64,000 nt of DNA from Sesamum alatum (GCA_034509735.1 JACGWO010000003.1:6014001-6078000); one strand, 5' to 3'. Shown: positions 22,190-34,010, counted from the first letter of the stretch. Notes: generated by a model from the letters alone, not told the origin. Translations and numbers: made by a program.

Positions 22190-24293
22190 ATGTCTAAGAA
22201 CCCGTTAACCATGATTCTTGAGACTAACAAATTCAACGGAACGAACTACTCGGACTGGCTGAGAAACCTGAGGATTGTCCTCGGTTTCGAGAACCAAGGC
22301 TACGTCTTGGACGAGCCGCCACCGAGCGACTTACCGGAGGGGTCCATGCCTGAAGAACGTTTGACGTTCGAGAAATGGCATGAGGACAACCGGAAAGTAC
22401 GCAGTATCATACTGGCTTCAATGTCTAACGACATCCAGAAGCAGTATGAGAGGCTGGACAATGTCTCCGCCATAATGCTCCGCATGAACGAGGTTTATGC
22501 GGTTCCGGGTAGGCATATTAGATATGCCGCCACAAAAGCATTCTTTGGCACCAAGCTCGCTGAAGGAGAGTCTGTACAGAGTCATGGGGTCAAGATGCTC
22601 TCCCTAGTGGAGAAACTCGAGGACCTTAAACCTGGGCTTAACAATGACACGTACATTGACGTAATCCTCAGTCGCTTCCTCCATCCTATGACCCGTTTGT
22701 TGTAAACTACAACATGAATGGACTTGAGAAGTCTATTCATGAGTTGATCAACATGCTAGTCCAATACGAGGCAACGACCCACAAGTCGGCGCCGGCAGTA
22801 TTGATAGGAGAGGCTTCGACCTCCAAGGTGAATGGCAAGAGGGCCGGACCCTGGAAGAGGAAGAAGGGCAAAGGGAAGACGGTTGCGGCCCCTGCTCGCG
22901 CTCCGGGCGTCCCTGTTGCTCCGGTTGGACCGAGCAAAGGGAAAGGGAAGGCCCGAGGTTCTCAGCGGTCCAAGGCAAATGATGTCTGCATGCATTGCCA
23001 AGGGAAAGGGCATTGGAAGAGGGAGTGCCAACAACTCCTCTCCAACCCAGGTGTGTTTGTGGTTGAAGTTAATATGATTACTAATTCTGCTTCATGGGTA
23101 TTGGATACCGGGTGTGGTGCTCACATCTGCAATGATTTGCAGGCACTGCAAAGAAGCAGAAGGCTAACCAAGGATGAGATGATCCTGAGGCTAGGCGATG
23201 GCAAGGCCGTTGCTGCGGAGGCCGTAGGATCACTAGAGTTAGCCATTAGTAGTCATGTTAGGATTGTACTGAATGACTGTTTCTATGTACCTAGCATGAT
23301 TAAAAACATTGTTTCCATCCCGGTCCTTGATAAGGAGGGATATGAATTTACCATCAATAAAACGGTTTTTTCATTATCAAAGATGGTATTTCTCATTTGC
23401 TTGGTACATTGGTCAACAGTCTGTACATACTTCAACAGTCTAATTGGATTATGACTGCAGAACACAAACGAAAACGTGATGATCATAACGCACAGATATG
23501 GCATGCGAGGTTAGGTAATATCTCTAAAGATAGGATAAGAAGGTTGGTGGACTCAAAGAGTCTAGAAATAGACGATTTGGACAACCTACCGACCTGTGAA
23601 TCCTGTCTAAAGGGAAAGATGACCAAGAAACCCTTTGTTGGACAAAGTAAGCTGGCCAGTGGTCTGTTGGATTTGATCCATACAGATGTCTGTGGTCCAC
23701 TAAATACTCAGGCTAGAGGTGGGTACTCGTACTTCATAACCTTTACCGATGATCACTCACGGTATGGTTATGTTTACCTGATGAGGTACAAGTCTGAAGC
23801 CTTTGGAAGGTTTAAGGAATACAGACTTGAAGTACAGAACCAAACCGGTCGAAAGATCAAAGCCCTTCGGTCGGACCGAGGTGGAGAGTATTTGAGTGGT
23901 GAGTTTACTGATTATTTAAAAGAGAATGGGATTCTCTCTCAGTGGACCCCTCCTGGAACACCGCAGCTTAATGGTGTGTCTGAAAGGAGGAATCGGACCT
24001 TGTTGGACATGGTCCGATCCATGATGAGTTTTACCGAACTACCCCTTTCCTTCTGGGGATACGCTCTTGAGACGGCGGCCAAAGTTTTGAACTTGGCGCC
24101 ATCTAAAAGGGTATCCCAGACGCCATATGAGATATGGCATGGCAAGCCTGCCTCCTACAAATACTTGAAAGTGTGGGGTTGCCCCGCATATGTCAAGAGA
24201 TTAGTGGGAGATAAACTGGACTCGAGGTCTAGTTTATGCAGGTTTATCGGCTATCCAAAAGAAACTGCGGGGTATTATTTCTATGATCCCTCC
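22190..24293 (+). pseudogene. Copia-A gag-pol, copy 2, truncated in pol
   Basis: It starts like copy 1 at ATG 22190. One-base deletions break the frame near 22670 (gag) and 23362 (between protease and integrase). The CCHC knuckle is kept, and here the protease motif is the normal DTG, unlike DTE in copy 1. Integrase zinc region and DD35E residues are readable in the 23397-24293 frame. At 24293, just after the region reading GYYFYDPS, a B LTR cuts it, so reverse transcriptase and RNase H are absent. Confidence 0.92.
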
Positions 24294-26278
24294 TGTTAGA
24301 ATAGGTGACCATGTAAGCCAATTTTTGGTGGGTATATGTAACCTATGTCTAGACAATTATGGGTGTTTGATAAATCATTGATGAATAAAGAAGTGAATTT
24401 CATTTGGCATTACTTTGTTTATGTTCACTTTTCTATATCTGTTCACTACGCAAACAAAGCCCACGGACTGAGAATCAATTTCGGGGACTGGGACTACGCT
24501 TGGAGGTAGGTCCATGGAATCAGTCTTCCCGAATCAGTCCGGAAATCTCCAAGTCAAGGAATCCCGAAAATGGGTACCGGGATTCCATTTGAGACTTGCA
24601 CTAAGCACCTGCTGTCGTGTTTCATCGACGGGTGACGAGGGTCGTCTAAGCAGTGTTAGTGGTTAGCATGCGAGGACGCAGCTGACTGAGGTGACTCGCG
24701 GGAACCGTCTTACGGAGGACCTTGAGTATGGTCAGCAAGGTATGACGTGTATTCCCGGTTCCAACGGTACAGGTCAAGTCCTTTGACTTGAGGAATTGCT
24801 GAGTTTACCTGTACATCAGAGCTGTATCTTAGATATGGTGAGAGATTGCCAGAATTCTCTTTGGTAGTCATAAGCCATGTCTAGTGCAGTTCTGGTGTGC
24901 AAAGTGACAGTAGTTTCCAAGAAAGGATCTGTCTCCTGTCAATAGGTTTTGGCAGTTGAGTCTCATGTATACTCTAGGTCTTGTCCCTAAAACTGTGGCC
25001 ACAGTGACTGAACAGAAGGGAAGGATTCCCTTGCGGCGTTTAGTGAGGACAGACCAACACTTAGGTCCAAAATGGGTACCTGCATTTTCCGTGCCCTAGA
25101 CTCTAAGTGATGAGACCGAAGACAGAAGGACAAGTATACTGTTAGAGCCTAAATGTTCATCCCTGAATATTTCACCTAGTCTCTAGTGCCATGGACCGTT
25201 GCTAGATGGCCACCCATGGTAACGGAAGGATTCTAGGAATCCGACCAAGTCTAGCTGAAAGGTGAACCTAAAGAGTCACACACTATCCACACACATTTAG
25301 ATATTTAATTAAGAATTAAATATTGGAGTGAAGGAATGATTAAATTGGATTTAATCGGGTCCTTTATTTTTCTTGGAGAAATAATTCCTTCTATTAGATA
25401 TAAGGAATTAAATTGATAAATTAGATTTATCAAAGAGATTTATTTAATGGGCTTAAAATAATATTTATATTTATTTTTAGCCTCTTGGAAATATTTAAAT
25501 AGGTTTTAAATATTCCATCAAATTAAATTAAAATCAACGGTTGAGATCAATGGGAGAGATGGATGGCTAGGATTGTTTTGACTAGGTCAAAAACACTACT
25601 TTGACTAGGACTTTGACTAGGTCAAAATCCTAGTCAAATTAGAGTTCTTAAAAGAGGAGTTTAAAGAGGATTAAAAATCCTCTTCTATATAAACCCCTAG
25701 CATCCTACAAGTTGAAGGATGATGAAATTCCAACACACACAACACACACACACACTCGGCTCTCTCTCCCTCCATCTCGTCCGCCCTCTCTCTCTCTCTC
25801 TCACACTCCAAGAAATTACTTTCTTTGTTCTCTTGTTCTTGGAACATTAGAACTTGATGAATCAATACCGTTAATTCATAACGTGTTGTTGATTCATCCA
25901 CTCCAACATATTAACTTGTTCGTTGCTAGCACGACGTGCAAGATACGTGGGTGGATCGTGTGTCACGATTTGGAGGGTCTCAAGAACGAGATCTTGGTGC
26001 AAAACGGGGAACAACGCGTGTAGCCGTTGAAGACGAAAACGACAACGGGTAGGTCTCGTTTATGATTTTCGTCCTCTTTTATTTTCCAACCCTATGGCCT
26101 CCATGATTTATTTTATGTTATTCGTTCATGAGATACACCGAACGCCCGGGAAATTTCAAAGGCACACCCTTTGAAACGTGTTTTAATTTAAAAGCATGTT
26201 TAAATTCCGCATTTATTTTTAATTATACCGCGCTTCCGCATTCGCGCTTTTTCCCGGGACGATCCACGATTCCTTTCA
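24294..26278 (+). repeat. Copia-B 5' LTR (L4)
   Basis: 1985 bp, TGTTAG...CTTTCA, inserted after 'cctcc' in A pol and followed by a primer-binding site. TATATAAA is at 25686-25693 with the W-box cluster about 40-110 bp upstream (near 25575-25640), then a CA- and CT-rich 5' UTR and a GGTAGGT donor-like site at about 26048. Confidence 0.94.
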
Positions 26279-26498
26279 GTGGTATCAGAGCCCGGTTCGG
26301 TGTATAGGCCTAGGGTTTATGTGCGTTTTAAACATGAAACGTGTTTTGAGCATGTTTTAATTGAATCTTGATTTTCTTGATTATTAAAGCATGTTGTTTT
26401 ATTGCTTTTAATTCGTGTGAAATTCTGAACATTGGTATGTTTCTGTTTCTCTTGGGAAACGCGGGAAAATTTGAACTAAAAACGAGAAACGCCACAGC

Positions 26499-27005
26499 CG
26501 GCCAGCCGGGAAGGCTGGCCGCGCGCAGCCGAGCGCTGCCGGCAGGGCAGACGCGCGCAGGCAAGGGGCCTATTCGCGCAGCGCCTCCAGCCGCGCGGGC
26601 AGACGAGGGTGTCTGCGCGCGCGCGGCCGGTAGGCGCGCTCATGCGCGCGCGCGCGCGCAAGGCTGGCGGGCGGAGAGCCCGCGCGCCGGACGGGCACCA
26701 GGCGCGCGCGCACGCAGACGGAGGCGTCTGCGCGCGCGCTCGGCGGGCGTGCCTAGTGCGCGTCTGCGCGCGCGCACTACGCACAGCGCAGGCTCGCGGC
26801 TGGCGACCAGCAGGCCGGCGCGCGCGAGGCAGAGGAGCCTGCGCGCGCGCGACGGCCTGCCGGAACACCAGGCCGCGCAGCGCGCTGCCGGCCAGGCGCG
26901 CGCGCACGCAGGCAAGGGGCCTGCGCGCGCGCGCCCGGCCAGGCAGTGCCTGCGCGCACGGCCTGCCGGCTGCTGCCGGTGGCGGCGGCCGGCGGCTGCT
27001 GCAGC
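26499..27005. repeat. GC-rich array of short hairpins in the B leader
   Basis: About 500 bp of CpG-dense sequence in an AT-rich element. It is built of short inverted repeats: GGCCAGCC-gggaa-GGCTGGCC (26500-26520), CGCAGACG-gagg-CGTCTGCG, CGCAGGC-aaggg-GCCTGCG, CAGGCA-g-TGCCTG, separated by GCGCGC runs. Equivalent blocks of varied length occur at 31815-32278, 44222-44760 (antisense) and 61890-62400 (antisense). Open frames here are by-products of the GC content. Confidence 0.8.
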
Positions 27006-28062
27006 TAGGGTTTTTTGAAACCCTAGCATTATTATTTTTTTTATTTATTATTTACTTTTCAGTTTTAATTTTGAATTAATTCTGAAAATTCGTTTTTTTG
27101 GGTTCAATTTTGCCTAAATTCCTAAAGACATTATTTTAGGAGTAAAATAAATTGGATTTGGAATCCCGGGGTTATTTTACTTAAAATAATGAGGAAAGGT
27201 TTTCCTAAAACGAGAAAAATATTATTACCAATATTTGTGTTTTATTTTTTCACACGTTGCGCACATGATCATTTATTTCTGTTTTGGATTATTATGATTG
27301 GAAATCATGAATTATTGGTATATTGTAATTATGTGATTGGATCATGTGATTATGTATGTTGGATGGAAATGGATGATCACGAGCCCATAGACCGGATGTA
27401 TGGTTTAATTTTTCTGTTGGGCCTGTGTGCCTCTTTAACTGCTTTCTCCTTCTCTCTTTCTAGTTGCCTTGGAATAATAAGGCTTTCTACCTCCCTCCTT
27501 ATGTACTCCCCCCGGGTTTTCGCTGGGGTTTCTACTTTTTAATATGTAATGAGAGTAGACTAGGAGTGAGGGTTTCCATTTTTTGTAATTGGTGGAGAAG
27601 AAGGAAGGACCACATGGAGAGGCCAGACCGGAGGTCCCTTGGCGTTTTCCATGAAGTAAAGAAAGAGAAAAAGAGACCAAGGCCCATCAGCATGATGATT
27701 GGGTTACTATTATTGTAATAGTATAGGACCAACCCTAGATTGACCATAGATCCACTGCGGGCTCAGTGGGTCGCATAGGATTGGGCTCGTGATCATCCAA
27801 CAGGGGCGTGCTAGGCTTTAATTTTGCATGTGGTTATTATGATGGATGAATGGCTTTTATTTATCATATAACTGCTATGGATGGATTTTATTTATGCATT
27901 ATGGATGAATGTATGGAATATATTATGAGATCTCGGTCATTCACTACTCTCACATTGGTTGGACCAATGTTGAAATATTAGACCCTAGATAAAGTGGACA
28001 TGAACTCTAGGAGTTTGTCCATGCCTTCCAATCCATGGCACAGTGAGGAAGCTGTTTTAGGT

Positions 28063-28098
28063 CAATAGCGTGGTCTCACGAGTCGTGGCACGTTATTG
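28063..28098 (+). promoter_or_regulatory. Leader RNA hairpin, B type
   Basis: The stem CAATAGCGTG / CACGTTATTG pairs over 10 bp with one G-U pair, around the same 16-nt loop GTCTCACGAGTCGTGG as in family A. Confidence 0.65.
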
Positions 28099-28542
28099 TA
28101 CTTAAAAGAAGCTGCACTGTGTCAATGAACGAAAAAATGGGCTGCTGTTACCTGTCTCACGAGTCGTGGGGTACTAATGGGTCCATGGCTCGGTCGATTG
28201 GGTCGGGTCTAACGGCCCAATTAGCATGATTCGCTTGGAGTCCTCGGGATCATGCAAAAGGGTGAGGCAATAATCTTGGGAATCTCGTGGAACGAGAATG
28301 GTATGGAATACCTCCCACAGGATCTTTTCCATGCGAATCGTAAAAGCGGGTATGGGAAAAATCGCTGTGGATCCCAAGCCCACTAGGAAAGGATTTCCCG
28401 AAAATCACGTTTGAGAGTACCGTGTTTTCGTTATAAATAGTGGAGGATTAAATGACTAAAGACCAAGCATTTAATTATTTCATCAAACCACCGTCTTTAT
28501 TTTCTGCTGATCGCGCGTTGTTTTCTAAATGTAGATTTTAAA

Positions 28543-28852
28543 ATGTCTAAGAACCCACTATCAACCATTCTTGAGACAAACAAATTCAATGGAACAAATT
28601 ACAACGACTGGTTGCGCAATCTCAGGATAGTCCTAGATTACGAGAACCAAGGCTACGTCATGGACGAGCCTCTCCCTAGGACCTTACCGGAAGGATCCAC
28701 GCCAGAAGAACGTGAGACGTTCGAGACTTGGCATAAGGATAACCGGAAGGTCCGTAGCATCATACTTGCTTCGATGACCAATGAGATTCAGAAGTAATAT
28801 GAAAGGCTAGACGATGTCCCTTCCATTATGGCTCGCCTTAAGGATTGCTATG
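28543..28852 (+). pseudogene. Copia-B gag, start only
   Basis: ATG at 28543 begins the B Gag (MSKNPLSTILETNKFNG...). After 84 codons a nonsense codon TAA appears at 28795 where the other B copies read CAA, a C-to-T change. Homology continues to the assembly gap at 28853. Confidence 0.9.
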
Positions 28853-29352
28853 NNNNNNNNNNNNNNNNNNNNNNNNNNNNNNNNNNNNNNNNNNNNNNNN
28901 NNNNNNNNNNNNNNNNNNNNNNNNNNNNNNNNNNNNNNNNNNNNNNNNNNNNNNNNNNNNNNNNNNNNNNNNNNNNNNNNNNNNNNNNNNNNNNNNNNNN
29001 NNNNNNNNNNNNNNNNNNNNNNNNNNNNNNNNNNNNNNNNNNNNNNNNNNNNNNNNNNNNNNNNNNNNNNNNNNNNNNNNNNNNNNNNNNNNNNNNNNNN
29101 NNNNNNNNNNNNNNNNNNNNNNNNNNNNNNNNNNNNNNNNNNNNNNNNNNNNNNNNNNNNNNNNNNNNNNNNNNNNNNNNNNNNNNNNNNNNNNNNNNNN
29201 NNNNNNNNNNNNNNNNNNNNNNNNNNNNNNNNNNNNNNNNNNNNNNNNNNNNNNNNNNNNNNNNNNNNNNNNNNNNNNNNNNNNNNNNNNNNNNNNNNNN
29301 NNNNNNNNNNNNNNNNNNNNNNNNNNNNNNNNNNNNNNNNNNNNNNNNNNNN
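28853..29352. other. Assembly gap, 500 N
   Basis: Exactly 500 unknown bases, the usual placeholder for a gap of unknown size. It starts inside B gag and ends inside a B LTR, so the real content is repeat sequence and may be longer. Confidence 0.98.
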
Positions 29353-29591
29353 CTTTGACTTGAGGAATTGCTCAGTTTACCTGTACGTTAGGGCTGTATC
29401 TTAGATATGGTGAGAGATTGCCAGAATTCTCTTTGGTAGTCATAAGCCATGTCTTAGTACAGTTCTGGAGTACAAAGTGACAGTAGTTTCCAAGAAAGGA
29501 TCTGTCTCCTGCCAATAGGTATTGACAGTTGAGTCTCATATATGCTCTGTGTCTTGTCCCTAAAATCTGTGGCCACAGTAACTGAACAGAA
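29353..29591 (+). repeat. Copia-B LTR fragment (L5)
   Basis: It matches the middle of the B LTR (compare 8806-9045), from 'ctttgacttgagg' through CTGTGGCCACAG (29567-29578) to 'aacagaa'. The left side is lost in the gap; on the right it is cut by another B LTR. Confidence 0.9.
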
Positions 29592-30885
29592 TGTTAGAAT
29601 AGGTGACCATGTAAGCCAATTTTGGCAGGAATATGTAACCTATGTCTAGACAATTTCAGGTGTTTGATAAAATCATTAATGAATAAAGAAGTGAATTTCA
29701 TTTGGCATCACTTTGTTTGTGTTCACTTATATTTGTTTTCCATATCTGTTCACTACGCAAACAAAGCCCACGGACTGAGAATCAATTTCGGGGACTGGGA
29801 CTACGCTTGGAGGTAGGTCCATGGAATCAGTCTTCCCGAATCAGTCCGGAAATCTCCAAGTCAAGGAATCCCGAAAAATGGGTACCGGGATTCCATTTGA
29901 GACCTGCACTAAGCACCTGCTGTCGTGTTTCATCGACGGGTGACGAGGGTCGTCTAAGCAGTGTTTGTGGGTTAGCATGCTGGGACGCAGCTGACTGAGG
30001 TGACTCGCGGGAACCGTCTTACGGAGGACCTTGAGTATGGTCAGCAAGGTATGACGTGTATTCCCGGTTCCAACGGTACAGGTCAAGTCCTTTGACTTGA
30101 GGAATTGCTGAGTTTACCTGTACATCAGGGCTGTATCTTAGATATGGTGAGAGATTGCCAGAATTCTCTTTGGTAGTCATAAGCCATGTCTAGTGCAGTT
30201 TTGGTGTGCAAAGTGACAGTAGTTTCCAAGAAAGGATCTGTCTCCTGTCAATAGGTTTTGGCAGTTGAGTCTCATGTATACTCTAGGTCTTGTCCCTAAA
30301 ACTGTGGCACAGTGACTGAACAGAAGGGAAGGATTCCCTTACGGCGTTTAGTGAGGACAGACCGACACTTAGGTCCAAAATGGGTACCTGCATTTTCCCG
30401 TGCCCTAGACTCTAAGTGATGAGACCGAAGACAGAAGGACAAGTGTGCTGTTAGAGCCTAAATGTTCATCCCTGAATATTTCACCTAGTCTCTAGTGCCA
30501 TGGACCGTTGCTAGATGGCCATCCATGGTAACGGAAGGATTCTAGGAATCCGACCAAGTCTAGCTGAAAGGTGAACCTAAAGAGTCACACACTATCCACA
30601 CACATTTAGATATTTAATTAGGAATTAAATATTGGAGTGAAGGAATGATTAAAATGGATTTAATCGGGTCCTTTATTTTTTTCTTGGAGAAATAATTCCT
30701 TCTATTAGATATAAGGAATTAAATTGATAAATTTGATTTATCAAAGGGATTTATTTAATGGGCTTAAATAATATTTATATTTATATTAGCCTCTTGGAAA
30801 TATTTAAATAGGTTTTAAATATTCCATTAAATTAAATTAAATCAACGGTGAGATGAATGGGAGAGATGGATTGCTAGGATTGTTT

Positions 30886-30944
30886 TTGACTAGGTCAAAA
30901 CACTACTTTGACTAGGACTTTGACTAGGTCAAAATCCTAGTCAA
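30886..30944 (+). promoter_or_regulatory. Cluster of six W-box cores upstream of the LTR TATA box
   Basis: Six TTGAC[C/T] cores, three per strand, in 59 bp, ending about 49 bp before TATATAAA. Some form the dyad TTTGACTAGGTCAAA. W-boxes bind plant WRKY factors, so stress-responsive transcription is likely but inferred. The cluster is present in all B LTRs that keep this region. Confidence 0.6.
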
Positions 30945-30992
30945 AATAGAGTTTCTTGAAAGAGGAGTTTAAAGAGGATTAGACTCCTCTTC

Positions 30993-31000
30993 TATATAAA
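30993..31000 (+). promoter_or_regulatory. TATA box of the B LTR
   Basis: TATATAAA, followed about 30-40 bp later by CA- and CT-rich sequence. Conserved at 10286, 25686 and 41225. Confidence 0.7.
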
Positions 31001-31595
31001 CCCCTAGCATCCTACAAGTTGAAGGATGATGAATCTCCAACACACACACACAACACACACACACACTCGGCTCTCTCTCCCTCTATGTCGTCCGCCCTCT
31101 CTCTCTCACACACTCCAAGAAAATTATTTTTCTCTTAGTTCTCTTGTTCTTGGAACATTAGACTTTGATGAATCAATACCAATAATTCATAATGTGTTAT
31201 TGATTCATCCACTCCAAAATATTATACACTTGTTCGTTGCTAGCACGACGTGCAAGATACGTGGGTGGATCGTGTGTCACGATTTGGAGGGTCTCAAGAA
31301 CGAGATCTTGGTGGCAAAACGGGGAACAACGCGTGTAGCCGTTGAAGACGAAAACGACAACGGGTAGGTCTCGTTTTAGATTTTCGTCCTCTTTTATGTT
31401 CAACCCTATGGCCTCCATGATATGTTATATGTGATTTATTCATGAGATACACCGAACACCCGGGAAATTTCAAAGGCACACCCTTTGAAACGTGTTTTAA
31501 TCTAAAAGCATGTTTAAATTCCGTTTTAATTTTTTTTTAATTATACCGCGCTTCCGCATTCGCGCTTTTCCCGGGACGATCCACAATTCCTTTCA

Positions 31596-32278
31596 GTGGT
31601 ATCAGAGCCCGGTTCGGTGTATAGGCCTAGGGTTTATGTGCGTTTTAAGCATGAAACGTGTTTTTTGAGCATGTTTTAATTGAATCTTGATTTTTTTGAT
31701 TATTAAAGCATGTTGTTTTATTGCTTTTAATTCGTGTGAGATTCTGAATGTTGGTATTTTTTTCTGTTTTTTCTTGGAAACGGGGGAAAATTGAACTGAA
31801 AACGAGAAACACCACAGCCGGCCAGCCGGGAAGGCTGGCCGCGCGCAGCCGAGCGCTGCCGGCAGGGCAGACGCGCGCAGGCAAGGGTAGCCTGCGCGCG
31901 CCCGCCCAGCCGGTCGCGCAGGGGCAGCGCGCAGCCAGGATGGCTGCGCGCGGCGCGCGCGCAAGGGGGCGCCTCCAGCCGCGCGCGCGGGCAGACGAGG
32001 GTGTCTGCGCGTGCGCGCAAGGCTGTCGGGCGGAGAGCCCGCACGCGGACGGCACCAGGCGCGCGCGCACGCAGACGGAGGCGTCTGCGCGCGTGCGGCC
32101 GGCGGGCGTGCCCAGTGCGCGTCTGCGCGCGCGCGCACTGCGCACAGCGTAGTCACGCGGCTGGCGACCAGCAGGCCGGCGCGCGCGAGGAAGAGAAGCC
32201 TGCGCGTGCGACGGCCTGCCGGAACACCAGGCCGCGCAGCGCGCTGCCGGCCAGGCGCGCGCGCACGCAGGCAAGGGG
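31596..32278 (+). other. B-plus leader, first part
   Basis: Primer-binding site TGGTATCAGAGC at 31597-31608, AT-rich sequence, then the GC hairpin array from 31815. The leader is interrupted after 'gcaagggg' by foreign DNA. Confidence 0.85.
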
Positions 32279-33098
32279 TTTGTTTAGTCACCATAGACAC
32301 GAATTGGCGCATGTCTGCCCAACTGAACTGAGGTATGCACAGCAACTCTCCTATGAAAGGATCCTCAATAAGAAGATCAATGGCAAGGTCCACGACAGAG
32401 GAAGCAAGCAACCATGAGTTGGATGCCCTGCCGCCTGTGAGGACTGCTTTCAATCAAAAGGAGATGAAGACCCACGATTCCCAGTAGTAAGTCGTCGGCA
32501 TATCGCGCGTAACAAATCCGTTCTCCCAAAAGGAATTCTTCATTCTAACATTCAATGATTTTTCCTTCGTCACCCGTCTCAATTACATCGAGCCTCAATA
32601 GCTAAGGTCGGTCTTTTCCTTATATACTAAGATAGGGCTATATCTTGCCATGGTAGGAGCATTCCCTCTAAGCTGATATTCAGTAATCAGGAGTTCAGTT
32701 CTCCACCGGGTTGATTTTTGTCAGAAAAGAAAGTAGGGTTCTGGGGTTCATTGATTAGTACACCTCCGGTGCTGGTAAGGTCGGGACCGTGGTCGTCCGT
32801 CTCCGGGTTGCCGGCCGTTCGTGGAGGCAAACCGAAGGAAGAGCAAAAGGAAGGGGCATGACCAGAAGAAACTGCTGGTGATGAAGTCAGTTAAGAAGAC
32901 TTGGTTGTTGCCACCGACTATTTCAAGAAAGGAGGATGAATCCCCTAGCAACCAGCCCCCTTCAACATCTCTCATAATGTGTTCTACGCTGTTGAAAGCT
33001 AGATCCACATGAGGTGTGTAATGCATAGAATCAGGGAATCACCAAAGAACACCAAATATCCCCCACTTCTTTGTGCCCGTTCGTGCCGAATAAGATCG

Positions 33099-33149
33099 CT
33101 TATAGAAATAGAAGAAAAGAAAGGATTCAACTTCTTCTATTTCTATAAG
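33099..33149. other. Perfect 18-bp inverted repeat in the organellar insert
   Basis: CTTATAGAAATAGAAGAA and its exact complement are separated by 15 nt. A few further pairs and wobbles extend the stem outward. Plant mitochondrial transcripts often end at such stem-loops, but this one is AT-rich and no adjacent gene is recognised. Confidence 0.6.
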
Positions 33150-33965
33150 TGATTCTTCAAGTCGTGCCTTGGGGAAAATTTTGCTTGTACTGGTCTCTGA
33201 TTCCAGGCAAGCCTGAACGGGTAAGTTTCATATGCAGGCATTCGTCATGATAAACTTTATACGGAACGGAGCCCTATCGTCTCCCAAGCACCTCGTATGG
33301 TAAGCTAGAACGAATCACTATCTTTCTTTCATCGGTAGGGCGATTTTTCGATTGCTTTCATTCCTTTTTTTGTGTTATACCGTTCGTGCCCTACGACGGG
33401 GCTGGACTCTTTCTCCACTGTCCAATCAACGAGCTGGATTACCCCAGGAAGTAAACGACTCACTTCCCTCATTCACTGATTGGCGATAAGAGCTCGAAGC
33501 CTGTTGTCTGGTTTTTCGGTGCACTCATTCCCCTTACGAGAATGAAATGAGGCCCCAGCTTGACTCGAGACCAAGACTCCTTACAACTCGCACCAATAGC
33601 GGCACTGAGCGGCCGGAGATTGATGGAAAAGGCAGCCCTTAGCCCCTCTCCCCCCTAGCCGCCTACCTACTCGTGTTCGTAGCTCGATCGGAGGTCACGG
33701 AGTCCTATGCTGGTGTCGCTGGAAATTCTCACTCTGGAATCTATCCGTACAAACCTTTCTATGCCCTTAGCACTCAGCTTGGAAAGACTGAATGCCTTGA
33801 TTCTTCCCTTTCTCTTCCACTTGAGTGGTGGTTGGGAAGGCTCACTCTTCTTATTCGTACGAATGAGTAAAGTTAAAGGCGTGAAACCTACGAATTTTTC
33901 CCAGAGGTCTCTTAGATCTTCGTGACCCAGGGGCTGGCAACCCCGTTAGAAGATAAAGTAGAGTA

Positions 33966-34010
33966 GCGAACAGGATTAGATACCCTGGTAGTCCATGCCG
34001 TAAACGATGA
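33966..34010 (+). pseudogene. Fragment of mitochondrial small-subunit rRNA gene
   Basis: The sequence through AACAGGATTAGATACCC, TGGTAGTCCATGCCG and TAAACGATGA matches the universally conserved 16S-type segment (E. coli about 780-820) with about one difference. The flanks do not continue as rRNA, so this is an isolated piece already rearranged, probably in the mitochondrial genome. Confidence 0.75.

Larger units (their letters stand above)
10918..24293 (+). mobile_element. Copia-A tandem element: LTR-internal-LTR-internal
   Basis: Two nearly identical internal regions (12822-18184 and 20417-24293) share the middle LTR (18185-20416). The first LTR is 10918-12821. The second internal region stops in pol at 24293, where a B LTR is inserted, and no third A LTR follows. 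Such head-to-tail arrays usually arise by unequal recombination between LTRs. The low divergence shows a recent event, or at least recent copies. Confidence 0.85.
26279..28542 (+). other. Copia-B leader (element starting at L4)
   Basis: Primer-binding site TGGTATCAGAGC at 26280-26291, then AT-rich sequence, a GC-rich hairpin array (26499-27005), more AT-rich leader and the hairpin at 28063-28098. The leader ends 'ctaaatgtag' shortly before gag. No convincing protein. Confidence 0.85.
29592..31595 (+). repeat. Copia-B 5' LTR (L6), full length
   Basis: 2004 bp, TGTTAG...CTTTCA. It contains a W-box cluster, TATATAAA (30993-31000), a CA-repeat then CT-rich stretch (about 31040-31115) and the conserved block at 30480-30528 shared with the A, C-like and D types where present. 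Confidence 0.95.

Noticed and set aside
26368..27079. Long open frames on both strands through the GC-rich block (up to 216 codons), also at 31602-32453, 44116-44854 and 61887-62461
   Set aside because: They are Ala/Arg/Pro-rich in all frames, arise because GC-rich repeats lack stop codons, are not conserved between copies and lie in a non-coding leader.
32821..33870. Short frames in the organellar insert (63 and 65 codons; also a minus-strand frame entering from 32453)
   Set aside because: Not recognised as known mitochondrial proteins; the minus-strand frame fuses into retrotransposon GC repeats, so it is accidental.
33966..34010. A functional rRNA gene
   Set aside because: Only about 45 bp match the conserved segment; the flanks do not follow rRNA.
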